A stretch of 20,986 nt of DNA. Source: JANYBT01 sp038211475. GTDB lineage: Bacteria > Acidobacteriota > Terriglobia > Terriglobales > Acidobacteriaceae. Below the pieces are notes generated by a model, which was not told the DNA's origin, did no database searches, and saw nothing but the letters and a program-made list of their open reading frames with translations. The stretch is from NCBI GenBank assembly GCA_038211475.1, contig JBBQVN010000056.1, forward strand, positions 1 through 20,986, given 5' to 3'. Both the position numbers and the translations under genes were made by a program. This document shows, one piece after another, positions 1 to 8,905 of the stretch. The stretch's first letter is position 1; every line of letters begins with the position of its first letter.

Positions 1-415
1 CATACCTGCTCGAAGGACCGAAGAGGAAGACCGCCGCTGTCAACCCGATTCCCACCGCCGCGAATACGTAAAAGGCGGTGCTGACCCACTTGCGGATCAA
101 GCCCATTGAGTTGAAGAAAAGCAGAGCCGGAATCGGCATCAAATAATCAATGGCGGACCGTATGCGCCAGTAAATCACCGAATCCTGCAGATTAAATTTG
201 ACCAGATCCGATTGCACCCACAAGCGCACGCCATACAAAGCCGCAAACACCGCGAAATAAGTCAACAGGGGATCGCGCTTCCCCCGCACCACCGCAAAGG
301 CGGCCGCCAGCACTCCCACCGTTGTGATTGCCGCACCCGCAAACAGATACGGGGTCTCAAGACGAAACATCCTCAGAACGTCGGCCGCATCGATTTCAGG
401 AGCGATTGCGAGCAT
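1..415 (-). CDS. Membrane protein N-terminus, partial (likely sensor/signalling protein)
   Basis: The reverse strand reads open from an ATG at 413-415 to the window edge, giving the first 138 residues of a longer protein that lacks its C-terminus here. Four hydrophobic segments are visible at about residues 22-43, 50-67, 85-104 and 112-132, separated by short charged loops, so it is a multi-pass inner-membrane protein. Such membrane domains in Acidobacteria often precede a cytoplasmic output domain such as a SpoIIE-type phosphatase or histidine kinase, but that part lies outside the window and this is only inference. A TATACT hexamer on the minus strand at 458-463, about 45 bp before the start, is a possible -10. 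A second in-frame ATG at codon 16 is an alternative start. Coding is supported by the hydrophobic pattern and the absence of stops; identity is unknown. Confidence 0.6.
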   Translation of the reverse strand, partial: MLAIAPEIDAADVLRMFRLETPYLFAGAAITTVGVLAAAFAVVRGKRDPLLTYFAVFAALYGVRLWVQSDLVKFNLQDSVIYWRIRSAIDYLMPIPALLFFNSMGLIRKWVSTAFYVFAAVGIGLTAAVFLFGPSSRY

Positions 416-556
416 GGGGGTGATCTTCCGAGCAGGAACCTAGCCAATTCTGTGGAGAGTATACAGCGACCGTTGCGAGGCGCATCGGCAGCGGCGATAT
501 TTCGTCCGGACCGTCCTAGTGTCGAACCAAGCCGCGTGGGCCTTCCGGCGGGACTG

Positions 557-1645
557 TCAGCGCCATTTGATCGGTCGGAGTTGGGCAGCGACCGAAGTAG
601 CCAGCGTTTCGGCGAAATCGCAGGGCAGGGCGTTCCCGATCATCTGGCAGGCATATTCCATGTATGGGGTGTCGAATATATAGTCGTCGGGGAAGGTTTG
701 GATCCTTGCCGCCTCGCGCACCGATATGGTCCTCAGCTCCGTTGGGTGTCCAAAGCGCCCTTTGCTGAATGTCGTACAACCGCCGGTTATCGTCACGGGT
801 AACTGATCCCACGACATGCGCCCGTATACGCTGGTGTACCCCTTGTCGATCGCCTTGTGGCAGTCGGGACGGAGAAACTTGGGAAGTTCGGCGCGGCTGG
901 CTCCGGGTCGGGTCTTCCGGAGTCGGGCGATGTTTAGCGGCGAGAGCCGCCTAACGACATGCCAATCGAAGTCAAGGGGCCCGCCAGCCTTTTGGGCGTC
1001 TTCGAGCAGGATAGGGGCACCCATGCCGAAAATCGCGTCCCGCAGGGTTTTCCACTTGACGAGGCCGTTCTGTCCCGTTCGATGATGAGTAGGTTTCGGT
1101 AGGGAGAGACGAAAGCCATGCCCAGCCATGAGTACGAGGCGACGCCTATTTTGGGGAACGCCGTAATTGGCAACTTGTAGGACATCCCAGGTGTATTGGT
1201 AGTCCAGTTCGGTGAGCGTCTTGAGAAAGCGCTTGAAGAGACGCTTCCCCCGATCCGCCAAGCCGGGCACGTTTTCGATCATCACCGCTCGCGGTCGAAG
1301 CTCCCTTACGAGGCGGGCCATTTCGAGGATAAGATCGTTTCGGGGATCGCGTTTCGACGAAGTGTTCGTAAGGGTTGAAAATCCCTGACAAGGCGGACAG
1401 CCCGCGAGCAAGTCTACCCTGCCGCCGGAGATTTCGCTCAAATGTCTGCCGCGCACCGTTCGGATGTCTTGCTTGATTGTTCGAACTTCCGGGTGATTAG
1501 TCTTATAGGTGGCGAAGGCGTGGTTCTCGATCTCAACAGCCGTGGCCACGCGGAATCCAGCGCGCTTCAGGCCCACAGTCAGGCCTCCTGCCCCGGAGAA
1601 AACGTCAATCGCAACGAGCGGCGTGGATGGCGCCTTACTTAGCAC
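557..1645 (-). CDS. DNA (cytosine-5-)-methyltransferase
   Basis: A 362-residue C5 cytosine methyltransferase that would transfer a methyl group from S-adenosylmethionine to C5 of cytosine in a specific DNA sequence. Ordered family motifs are visible: motif I (DVFSGAGG, about 14-21), motif IV with GCPPCQGFS and catalytic Cys86, motif VI ENV (124-126), motif VIII QNRRR (165-169), a target-recognition stretch at about 190-300, motif IX around RTISVREAARIQTFPDDY (305-322) and motif X QMIGNALP (334-341). The length is typical for a stand-alone Dcm-type enzyme. The start is a GTG at 1643-1645 with a good AGAAGGGA ribosome site; it lies inside the last codons of the upstream ATPase gene (11-bp overlap), so the two are translationally coupled. 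In this context it is probably the self-protecting modification enzyme of a restriction-like pair. The recognition sequence cannot be read from the sequence. Confidence 0.95.
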   Translation of the reverse strand: MLSKAPSTPLVAIDVFSGAGGLTVGLKRAGFRVATAVEIENHAFATYKTNHPEVRTIKQDIRTVRGRHLSEISGGRVDLLAGCPPCQGFSTLTNTSSKRDPRNDLILEMARLVRELRPRAVMIENVPGLADRGKRLFKRFLKTLTELDYQYTWDVLQVANYGVPQNRRRLVLMAGHGFRLSLPKPTHHRTGQNGLVKWKTLRDAIFGMGAPILLEDAQKAGGPLDFDWHVVRRLSPLNIARLRKTRPGASRAELPKFLRPDCHKAIDKGYTSVYGRMSWDQLPVTITGGCTTFSKGRFGHPTELRTISVREAARIQTFPDDYIFDTPYMEYACQMIGNALPCDFAETLATSVAAQLRPIKWR

Positions 1646-3764
1646 TAGATTCCCTTCTTAGCCTTTCCGCCTCGTCTAGGAAAGACTTATGCATTTGTCG
1701 AGTGTTGAACAGGAAAACTCCCCACGTGATATGCACAAGCTTCTCATCCTTCTTCATGCCGTTGAAAGCTCGGCTGTGCGTGCCGTCGAGCTTCGTGCCA
1801 TCGCAAACCAGCGTGATCTTGAAATCCGGGAAAAATCTTTTGAAATTCTCTTGGCCGGGCGCATTGAGGAACTCGTCCATCAAGTCGCAATACTTGACTA
1901 TGCGATCCATTTCCCCGTCGCTGAGCATGTGTTGCGGCTTCTTGATCTCGATGAGTTGGACGGCTGAGGCCTGATTGCTCATCACGAAGTCGGCACGCTT
2001 TTTGGGGTCGCTTGAGTCATCCAGAATCAAGGTCTCGCCGGTTACCTTGTAGCAAAACTTGATGAACTCCTTCCGCAACGTCGAAAACGATTGATTTGCG
2101 GTAATCGGGGACCATTGTGGGTCGATGAGCCAAGGCGAAGTCTCGATAAGCGTTTGAAGCGCGGACTCGAGCGTTGCGGGGTCGTCCTTGAGGGCTTCCA
2201 GACGCTCGATGACGCGTATACGATCTTCGGCGATGCGCCCGAAAGAAGCGAGCTCCGCGATCCGCGCGGTCTTGAGGATGTCCGTAACGACTTGTAGGGG
2301 AGTGTTAGCGGAATCGGCGGCGGCACGCAGTTTCTCGTCCAAGGTAATGACCGGAGCGAGCATGAGAGTGAGCTGGACAAAATTCTCTACGCGATCCGTG
2401 TCGTCGATCTCATCGGGCCGAATAGTTTGGCCGATCATTTTGGCTACGCTTACGGCCTTATCGCGCAAGGCCCGCTGATCTTCGCGAGGGAATGCCTCTT
2501 GAACCCGCTCGTCTAGTTTGGCAATCTCCTTGAAACGATCCCAGGTTTTCTTTTTCATGGGGTCGCGCGAGCGGGTGCCGATTTTGCGGACGATGTCTTG
2601 GCCCCACTTCTCGAACTCATGGCCGAGCTCGTGGGACCAAAGTATGTCGCGGCGGTCCGTCTGGATTAGGTCTTCCTTCTCGTCCAGCCAATCGGCATTA
2701 AGCTCGCCGACGAGGTAGGATCGGACATCGTGCTCCCCTGTAAATCCGGCCTTTCGGTTGAAAACGCTGGTTTGAGCGGCTATTTTCCCCCGACAGTAGA
2801 TCCGTATACCGGCCATTAGGTCGTCTTTGTAGGGCTCTTTCGCGTAGGCTACCCATCCCCAGATCGGGTAGTTCTTTCCCTCATAAACGAAGCCCGCCAC
2901 TATGCCATCTATCGGTGCGCCCGCCTCGTCCCTCGCCCCCCTTTGGATTTCCCCGTTTGAATCGGGTGCGATAAAGATTTTGGTGTTCTCCATCGTGTTT
3001 ATGGCAAACGCGCCCACAACGGTTTTGTAGGCGGAATCGATGGGAGTTTTTCCTGCGTCGATCAGCTCGATTTTCCAGTCCGGGGATTTCACCCCGAACC
3101 GTTGCGCGAGTTGCCTGGAAAATTCGTCGATAGTCGGAACTCGCCGGTACGCGAAAGTCCGCAATGTAATGGTGGTTCCAGTAGATTTGGCTACGGTTCC
3201 ATCAAGTTTACCTACGGTCGGCTGGTAATCGAATTCCTCGTCCTTGAGAATGACGTCGCGATCCATGATTAGGTGCGCCCGAAGATACCCGTGCGCGGTC
3301 TTCCCGGCTTCATCCTTGCCTGATGATAATTTGCCCCCAGCCGTCAGAAGTTCGATCGTTCGACAGATGCCTAAAGGGGCCAATTTCCCGACACCCTTGT
3401 TGCCCATCACCTTGCGGCGAAATTTTTGGGACGTGTCGCCGCGTTCGTCCTTGCGCCGCTCGGCTCCAACGCGCAAGTAAAAGCGGTTCACCTCGTCGGG
3501 CGTCATGCCACTACCGTCATCGCCCACGACGATTTCGTATCCCCTGTCCTTAACTTCCCCCTGTATTCGCTTGGCGAGATACTCGCCCATGGGTGCAGTG
3601 ATGGTGACGTTCTTGGCGTCAGCGTCGTAGCTGTTGGCAACGAGTTCGGCAATGACTGCGGAAACGCGGTCATACAGCTTAACGCCGAGTTTATCGACGG
3701 TCAGCCGCGATATTTTCATCACGTATTTCGGGATGTCGGCTTGGCTCTTGGCGACGGCAGTCAT
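1635..3764 (-). CDS. GHKL (HSP90/MutL/MORC-like) ATPase with C-terminal PD-(D/E)XK-like nuclease domain
   Basis: A 709-residue protein with an N-terminal GHKL ATPase fold: N-box ELVANSYDADA (Glu40, Asn44, Asp48), G1 box DDGSGM (82-87), G2 box GNKGVGK (121-127) and a TGTTITL strand near 196-202. A middle region (about 210-540) has no motif I can name. The C-terminal part (about 540-690) contains ETSPWLIDPQW followed by KKRADFV (Asp592) and QLIEIKKP (Glu606, Lys608), the D...ExK arrangement of PD-(D/E)XK nucleases, similar in style to Mrr or Shedu-type domains. MutL/MORC-like GHKL ATPases coupled to methyltransferases are known from predicted prokaryotic restriction-modification systems, so a DNA-cleaving, ATP-gated effector is a reasonable inference. 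The gene precedes and overlaps the C5 methyltransferase gene. The start at 3762-3764 is forced, because the nearest upstream ATG hits a stop after two codons; its ribosome site is weak. Function is not proven. Confidence 0.85.
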   Translation of the reverse strand: MTAVAKSQADIPKYVMKISRLTVDKLGVKLYDRVSAVIAELVANSYDADAKNVTITAPMGEYLAKRIQGEVKDRGYEIVVGDDGSGMTPDEVNRFYLRVGAERRKDERGDTSQKFRRKVMGNKGVGKLAPLGICRTIELLTAGGKLSSGKDEAGKTAHGYLRAHLIMDRDVILKDEEFDYQPTVGKLDGTVAKSTGTTITLRTFAYRRVPTIDEFSRQLAQRFGVKSPDWKIELIDAGKTPIDSAYKTVVGAFAINTMENTKIFIAPDSNGEIQRGARDEAGAPIDGIVAGFVYEGKNYPIWGWVAYAKEPYKDDLMAGIRIYCRGKIAAQTSVFNRKAGFTGEHDVRSYLVGELNADWLDEKEDLIQTDRRDILWSHELGHEFEKWGQDIVRKIGTRSRDPMKKKTWDRFKEIAKLDERVQEAFPREDQRALRDKAVSVAKMIGQTIRPDEIDDTDRVENFVQLTLMLAPVITLDEKLRAAADSANTPLQVVTDILKTARIAELASFGRIAEDRIRVIERLEALKDDPATLESALQTLIETSPWLIDPQWSPITANQSFSTLRKEFIKFCYKVTGETLILDDSSDPKKRADFVMSNQASAVQLIEIKKPQHMLSDGEMDRIVKYCDLMDEFLNAPGQENFKRFFPDFKITLVCDGTKLDGTHSRAFNGMKKDEKLVHITWGVFLFNTRQMHKSFLDEAERLRRESSAK

Positions 3765-4106
3765 CTCAATCCATGGCGATCTGGGCAGTCAGGAGGCCCG
3801 CTCGCCCAGCCTAGTTTATAAAGGCAATCCTAACACTTGGGCTGCCTTAACGCGGGTGCCCATCCATTGACCTCTGTAGCGTGTCGAAACTCGATCAACC
3901 CTCGGGCGAATGAGTGGGGTCTCCTGCTGCCGGCCTGACCGAACTTCTCCCGCGGATGTCTACGTCCACCAGCGCTCACCCTTGGACATTCGCGATCAAA
4001 GGGCTGAAGACGCAAAACCTCCGCGACCTATGCGCGAAGCGGAATGGAACCTAACATCGACGCGGGACTTGTGTCCTGCGGAACCTCTATATAATTGCAA
4101 ATTCGC
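3765..4106. other. Intergenic region between divergent defence pair and kinase 1
   Basis: This 342-bp stretch separates the minus-strand ATPase gene from the plus-strand kinase and must hold promoters for both. The kinase -10 (TATAAT, 4090-4095) is clear. For the minus strand, a TATAAA-like hexamer lies near 3816-3821 but no good -35 is visible. I see no RNA gene, repeat or convincing small ORF; open frames here read into the kinase gene in the wrong frame and have no ribosome sites. Confidence 0.5.
4090..4095 (+). promoter_or_regulatory. -10 hexamer of kinase 1 promoter
   Basis: A perfect TATAAT ends 11 bp before the ATG at 4107. Transcription would start about 7 bp after the hexamer, leaving a leader of only about 5 nt and no Shine-Dalgarno site. 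The -35 region is poor (TTGTGT at 4069-4074 with a short spacer). The paralogous kinase has the same arrangement. Confidence 0.55.
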
Positions 4107-6668
4107 ATGGCCCTCACCGCCGGCACCAAACTCGGTCCCTACGAAATCGTTGCGCCGCTGGGTTCTGGCGGAATGGGCGAAGTCTACCGCGCTCGCGACA
4201 CCCGTTTGGGACGCGATGTCGCCATCAAAGTTCTGCTGGAGTCGCTTACCGCCGACTCCGACCGGCTCCACCGTTTCGAGCAGGAAGCCCGCACCATTGC
4301 AGCTCTGAACCACCCCAACATTCTCGGCATCCACGACATCGGAACCCATGCCGGCGCGCCCTTTCTGGTCAGCGAGCTTTTGGACGGAACCACGCTGCGG
4401 GAAAAACTTGACGCGGGGCCGCTGCCGGTACGGCGCACCATCGAGTACGCGCTCGGCATCGCCCAGGGACTGGCGGCGGCTCACGAGAAGGCGGTCATCC
4501 ATCGCGACCTGAAACCGGAGAATATTTTCATCACCCGCGATGGCCGAGTCAAAATCCTCGACTTCGGCCTGGCGAAGCTGGCGCTTCCCAAGGCAAGCAA
4601 CGAAACCCAATTGACTTTGGCCAGCGGAGCCACCTCGCCTGGAATGGTGATGGGCACGGTCGGCTACATGTCGCCCGAACAGGTGCGCGGCGAGGCCACC
4701 GATGCTCGCTCCGATATTTTTAGTTTTGGCGCAGTGCTCTACGAAATGCTCACTGGCAAGCGGGCCTTCAAACGCAACACTTCCGCAGAAACCATGACCG
4801 CCATTTTGCGCGAAGAGCCTCCCGAACTAAGCGAAACCGGCTGGCAAGGTCCGCTGGGACTGCAACGCATTCTCGGTCGCTGCCTGGAGAAAAATGTCGA
4901 GCGCCGATTCCAATCGGCGAGCGATCTGGGGTTCGCCATTGACTCGCTGAGCGGAACCTCTTCCACCAAAAATCTCGCCCAGCCCAAGGCAGTGCGCGCC
5001 TGGTGGCCTTGGGCGGCGGCGGCCATCGCTGTTTGTTTCCTGGCTGCAGCAATGTGGCTGGTGGGGAGAAAGTCCGCCACTAAAACGCAACCGAAGTACA
5101 CTCGCCTGACCTATCAACAGGGCTATCCCTCGACTGCGCGCTTTGCTAACGACGGGCAAACCATCTTCTACAGTGCTCAATGGAACAACGATCCCATCCA
5201 GGTTTACTCCGTCCGCACGGAATTCCCGCAATCGGTGAAAGTGGATTTGCCGACCGCGGCACTCCTGGCGCTTTCCTCCAGTGGCGATGTGGAGCTTGCC
5301 GTCGATCCGGTGTTTGAGTCAAATTTCCTGAGTGGAACCATGGCGCAGACCCAAATGGCTGGGGGTACGCCGCGCGTGCAGCAGAAGGACGTGATTGCTG
5401 CGGACTATAGTCCAGATGGGAAGTCACTGGCGGTGATACGCAAGGCCAACCGCCAGGTCCAGGTGGAGTATCCGGTAGGAAAAGTGCTCTACACCACCGC
5501 CGGTTACGCAGACTACCTCCGCGTGTCGCCCAGCGGCAAAGAAGTCGCCTTTCTGGAACATCCGTTGTATGGCGACGACCGGGGCTGGGTGGCCTTAGTG
5601 GATGCTGCCGGAAACCATAAGCAACTAACCAAGGAATTTGCCAGTGCCCAGGGGCTGGCTTGGTCGCGCACCGGTACGGAAATATGGTTTACCGCCGCCC
5701 AGGAATCCGCCGATCAACTTCTTTATGGAGTCAGCCTGGGGGGCAAACTCCGGGAAATCCTGTCGGCACCGCGTCGAATGCGCCTTCTGGACATCGCGGC
5801 GGACGGGCGCGTCCTGCTCTCCAGCGAGGAGCATCGCGCTGAAATCACCGGGATCGATCCAGCCACCGGCAAAGAACGTCGCGGTCTGGAATGGTTCAAT
5901 GGGTCCACCAGCCCAGACATTTTGCCAAACGGCCAGGCCATCGTCTTCCTGGAATACGGCGGACCCGCCGGTGCATTATATCTAGTGGGATACCGGAAAC
6001 TCGATGGCTCTGCGCCGGTGGCGTTGGGCCCGGGTGCTGTCCCAAAATTTTCGCCCGATGGCACAATGACCGCGGCGCAACTGCTAACCCGGCCGCCACA
6101 GGTGGCGCTGAACCCAGTCGGAACCGGTGACAGCCGCCGTCTGCCTTTGAGCGACCTCGTGAGTCTGGGCAACTTGGTGTCATGGTTTCCAGATGGCAAG
6201 CATTTGCTGATCGACGGAGCGCCCCAAGGGCAGCCGCTCCGCACCTATGAGCTCGACATCGATGGTGGGCCACCCCGACCCATCGGTCCGGCAGATTTCA
6301 CCGGAACGTCTGTAGCCAACGATGGCAAGTGGATTGCCGGCCGAAATGGATCTGCGGAAATGGCGGTTTTCAATCTTGAGACCCAGAAGATGCAAACCGT
6401 CCCCGGGATCGGCCCCGGGGAAGTCCTGCAACGATGGACGCTGGATGGAGAAGCTCTGCTAGTCACCTCAGCCACACCTTCGGAGGCAATTCTTTACCGT
6501 GTGGAAGTCGCGACCGGAAAGCGCGTCCCTCTCAAGACGGTGGTGCTCAGCGATAAGGCCGGTTCCGTATCCAACCTCAGGCTAGCCTATGCCGAGGCAA
6601 GCAAAACCTATGTCTACAGCGCCACGAGGGTTCTGGGAACTCTGTCGGTGGTCGAGGGATTGGAGTAG
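4107..6668 (+). CDS. Hanks-type Ser/Thr protein kinase with single TM helix and C-terminal TolB/WD40-like propeller
   Basis: An 853-residue receptor-type kinase. Kinase motifs in order: glycine loop GSGGMG (19-24), VAIK with ATP-binding Lys41, helix-C Glu60, catalytic loop HRDLKPEN with Asp134, DFG (152-154) and the GYMSPEQ activation-segment end (186-192). A hydrophobic helix at about 299-319 (WWPWAAAAIAVCFLAAAMWL) anchors it. The remaining 530 residues show repeated blades such as YSPDGKSLAVIR and FSPDGTM, the pattern of TolB/PD40 propellers. The kinase lies in the cytoplasm and the propeller in the periplasm, so it probably senses an external ligand and phosphorylates Ser/Thr on targets not identifiable here. 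An in-frame TTG at 4095 exists, but it overlaps the -10 hexamer; the ATG at 4107 aligns with the start of the downstream paralogue. Typical of acidobacterial kinase families. Confidence 0.93.
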   Translation: MALTAGTKLGPYEIVAPLGSGGMGEVYRARDTRLGRDVAIKVLLESLTADSDRLHRFEQEARTIAALNHPNILGIHDIGTHAGAPFLVSELLDGTTLREKLDAGPLPVRRTIEYALGIAQGLAAAHEKAVIHRDLKPENIFITRDGRVKILDFGLAKLALPKASNETQLTLASGATSPGMVMGTVGYMSPEQVRGEATDARSDIFSFGAVLYEMLTGKRAFKRNTSAETMTAILREEPPELSETGWQGPLGLQRILGRCLEKNVERRFQSASDLGFAIDSLSGTSSTKNLAQPKAVRAWWPWAAAAIAVCFLAAAMWLVGRKSATKTQPKYTRLTYQQGYPSTARFANDGQTIFYSAQWNNDPIQVYSVRTEFPQSVKVDLPTAALLALSSSGDVELAVDPVFESNFLSGTMAQTQMAGGTPRVQQKDVIAADYSPDGKSLAVIRKANRQVQVEYPVGKVLYTTAGYADYLRVSPSGKEVAFLEHPLYGDDRGWVALVDAAGNHKQLTKEFASAQGLAWSRTGTEIWFTAAQESADQLLYGVSLGGKLREILSAPRRMRLLDIAADGRVLLSSEEHRAEITGIDPATGKERRGLEWFNGSTSPDILPNGQAIVFLEYGGPAGALYLVGYRKLDGSAPVALGPGAVPKFSPDGTMTAAQLLTRPPQVALNPVGTGDSRRLPLSDLVSLGNLVSWFPDGKHLLIDGAPQGQPLRTYELDIDGGPPRPIGPADFTGTSVANDGKWIAGRNGSAEMAVFNLETQKMQTVPGIGPGEVLQRWTLDGEALLVTSATPSEAILYRVEVATGKRVPLKTVVLSDKAGSVSNLRLAYAEASKTYVYSATRVLGTLSVVEGLE

Positions 6669-6725
6669 TTAGGGTTGGAGTAAAAGAGCCGCGCGCACTG
6701 CCAAGGCTCATGTTTCGCGAACATA

Positions 6726-6731
6726 TATAAT
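6726..6731 (+). promoter_or_regulatory. -10 hexamer of kinase 2 promoter
   Basis: A perfect TATAAT ends 10 bp before the ATG at 6742, again implying a leader of only a few nucleotides. A small palindrome TTCGCGAA lies just upstream at 6713-6720. No clear -35 is visible, so the second kinase appears to have its own promoter rather than relying on read-through from kinase 1. Confidence 0.5.
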
Positions 6732-8257
6732 CGCTCCGCAAATGACTCTCACCGCTGGCACAAAACTCGGTCCCTATGAAATCCAGGCGCCGCTGGGCGC
6801 TGGCGGAATGGGCGAAGTGTACCGCGCCCGCGACACCCGCCTGGACCGCACCGTCGCCATCAAGATCTTGCCGCCGCACCTTTCTTCCAATCCTGAAGCC
6901 AAGCAGCGCTTCGAGCGCGAAGCTCGCGCGATCTCGTCCTTGAACCATCCCCACATTTGCGTGCTGCACGATGTCGGCAACCAGGACGGAACCGACTATC
7001 TGGTGATGGAATATATGCAGGGCGAGAGTCTGGAAACGCGGTTGCAGAAAGGGCCGCTTCCGGTAAAGCAGGCGTTGGAATGCGGAGTGCAGATTTGCGA
7101 CGCGCTGGAGAAAGCCCATCGCGCCGGGATTGTGCATCGCGACTTGAAACCCGGAAATATCATGCTCACCGCATCCGGCGCCAAGCTGCTGGACTTCGGC
7201 CTGGCCAAGCCTGCGGCGGGGATCCTTGCCCCGATAGGCTCGGCCGAAACCGGGCATCTGACGCCCTCCACTCCAACCATCAATCTGTCGGCGCTGGCGG
7301 TGTCGCCGGGAGGTCTTACCCAGCAAGGCTCAATCGTCGGCACTTTCCAGTTCATGGCTCCAGAGGTGCTGCAAGGCCGGGAAGCCGACGCGCGCAGCGA
7401 CATCTTCAGCTTTGGCTGCGTGCTCTACGAGATGATCACCGGCAAGCACGCCTTTGAGGGCAAGAGCCAAATCTCCGTCGCATCAGCCATTCTCGAGAAA
7501 GAGCCCGAACCGCTCAGCAAGATTCAGCCCATGGCGCCGGCCGCGCTCGACCACGTGGTCCAGGAGTGCCTGGCCAAAGAACCAGAATCGCGCTGGCAGA
7601 ATGCCGCCGATGTCGGCCGCGAGTTGCGCTGGATTGCGGCCGGCGGTTCAGGCGCCAGCCCTGCACCGTTGGAGCCTCCGCGGCGGCGCCTGCGCGAACG
7701 CATGCTGTGGGCGGCGGCGGCCGCGCTGCTACTGGGGGCCTTGGCCGCGTCGAACCTGCGAGCCCGTGAACCGGCACGAACCCTGCGCTCCTATCTCCCT
7801 CCTCCCACCGAGACCGGTTTCAACTTCACCGGTGATTTCTCAGGTCCTCCGGCGATCAGTGCCGATGGCACCGCGATCGCGTTTTGCGCTCGCGTTCAAA
7901 AGCAGCGTCAGTCCCTCTGGGTGCAATTCCTCGGCGACCTGACCGCAACCCACCTCGACGGTACCGACGGTGCGATTTTTCCGTTCTGGTCTGCCGACGG
8001 CAAATCGATCGGCTTCTTCGCCGACGGCCACCTGAAAAAAATCGCCGCCACCGGCGGTTCGGTCACCATTCTGGCGGAGGCTCCCAACGCACGGGGCGGG
8101 TCCTGGAGCCAGGACAACGTCATCATCTACGAGCCGGATTATCGCGACTCTTTGTGGCGAATCAGCGCCTCAGGCGGAATCCCGCAACGCTTGACGAAGT
8201 TCGATGGCGCCAAGCACACCACCCATCGCTGGCCCAGCTTCCTGCCCGACGGAAAGC

Positions 8258-8265
8258 ATTTCTTA
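8258..8265. repeat. Target-site duplication, left copy
   Basis: ATTTCTTA immediately left of the element's first base. An identical octamer follows the right end at 12137-12144. Eight-base duplications are typical of IS1595-family transposition. Confidence 0.95.
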
Positions 8266-8287
8266 CAGGATTATTCACTTGACACAA
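8266..8287 (+). repeat. Left terminal inverted repeat
   Basis: The core GATTATTCACTTGACACAA (8269-8287) is found inverted at the right end. The first base also matches; only the second and third positions differ. The repeat contains TTGACA (8279-8284), a consensus -35 pointing into the element. Confidence 0.95.
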
Positions 8288-8341
8288 GTGGATTGAAATG
8301 TGATGGTTGAGAAGGTGTGTATGCTGGCGCAACAACAGTTC

Positions 8342-8800
8342 TTACTCCAGCCGCTCGATCACGAGCGATAATTGATAAGCAGGCTGGTTCGAGCCACCGT
8401 TTGACACATCGAAGCTCACAGGCTGACCCGCTACAGCCCTAAAAGAGAAACTTCCAACGACGGCTAAATTTAGATCTGTGCCATACAGCCCCTCAAGCAC
8501 CATCAAGTCCAAATCTGTTTGCGGGCCGCCTTCGTCTGTCCAATAAAAATTGAGAAACCAACAGCAGGTAGACGATGGACTCAGTGATGCCATGTACGGT
8601 GACAGGCGATACAAACCAGTCTGCGTCGGCGTAAAAATAGTTCTCTGTGGAACGATTGAAGTCAGATTGGTCAAATTTACCTTCGCCACGATCTGCGGGG
8701 ACGAAAGTACGACTGGCGCTGACGCATCGGCGGACTTGCTGCCCGACGTGAGAGCGAAAGCGGCCAACAGAAGAACCGCTACGCAAAGAGACTTGTACAT
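8342..8800 (-). CDS. Small secreted protein, unknown function (transposon cargo)
   Basis: A 152-residue protein with a clear Sec signal peptide (MYKSLCVAVLLLAAFALTSG, cleavage probably around residues 20-27) and a mature part rich in beta-forming, Ser/Thr and hydrophobic residues. A TCCWFLNFYW segment contains adjacent cysteines. A GGAGG ribosome site lies 8 nt before the ATG at 8798-8800. I do not recognise the family. The gene lies between the outer left inverted repeat and an internal copy of it, so it may be a separately acquired cargo segment. It is convergent with the truncated kinase fragment, which stops 31 bp away. Confidence 0.7.
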   Translation of the reverse strand: MYKSLCVAVLLLAAFALTSGSKSADASAPVVLSSPQIVAKVNLTNLTSIVPQRTIFTPTQTGLYRLSPYMASLSPSSTCCWFLNFYWTDEGGPQTDLDLMVLEGLYGTDLNLAVVGSFSFRAVAGQPVSFDVSNGGSNQPAYQLSLVIERLE

Positions 8801-8859
8801 GGGTATGCCTCCGGCTCGGATTGGGGAGAGGCCCCGATATTAACACAGAATTTCAAATT

Positions 8860-8881
8860 CAGGAGTATTCACTTGACACAA
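8860..8881 (+). repeat. Internal copy of the left inverted repeat
   Basis: This 22-bp sequence matches the outer left end at 21 of 22 positions and lies in the same orientation. It could serve as an alternative left end, defining a 3,277-bp inner element (8860-12136) and a 594-bp outer segment carrying the 8342-8800 gene. It also supplies TTGACA at 8873-8878 with a CATTAT hexamer 17 bp downstream. Confidence 0.9.
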
Positions 8882-8905
8882 AAAGCCGAACGTGGCATTA
8901 TGGTC

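Larger units (their letters stand above)
6742..8310 (+). pseudogene. Ser/Thr protein kinase 2, N-terminal part, truncated by transposon insertion
   Basis: A paralogue of the preceding kinase: GAGGMG loop (19-24), VAIK with Lys41, HRDLKPGN with Asp134, DFG (151-153), FMAPEV (204-209), a membrane helix at about 322-337 and the beginning of a propeller. After residue 508 (TTA codon ending at 8265) the reading frame enters the left end of an IS1595-type element, adds 14 foreign residues and stops at 8310. The matching C-terminal part resumes at 12145; joining the two across one copy of the 8-bp duplication gives an uninterrupted 909-residue protein. The truncated product keeps the whole kinase domain and the anchor but loses most of the sensor domain, so it could still be an active, unregulated kinase. 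That possibility is inference. Confidence 0.92.

Noticed and set aside
212..802. 196-codon plus-strand open frame
   Set aside because: It lies opposite the partial membrane protein and the end of the methyltransferase, is rich in Arg/His/Pro with no domain pattern, and both opposite genes have strong evidence.
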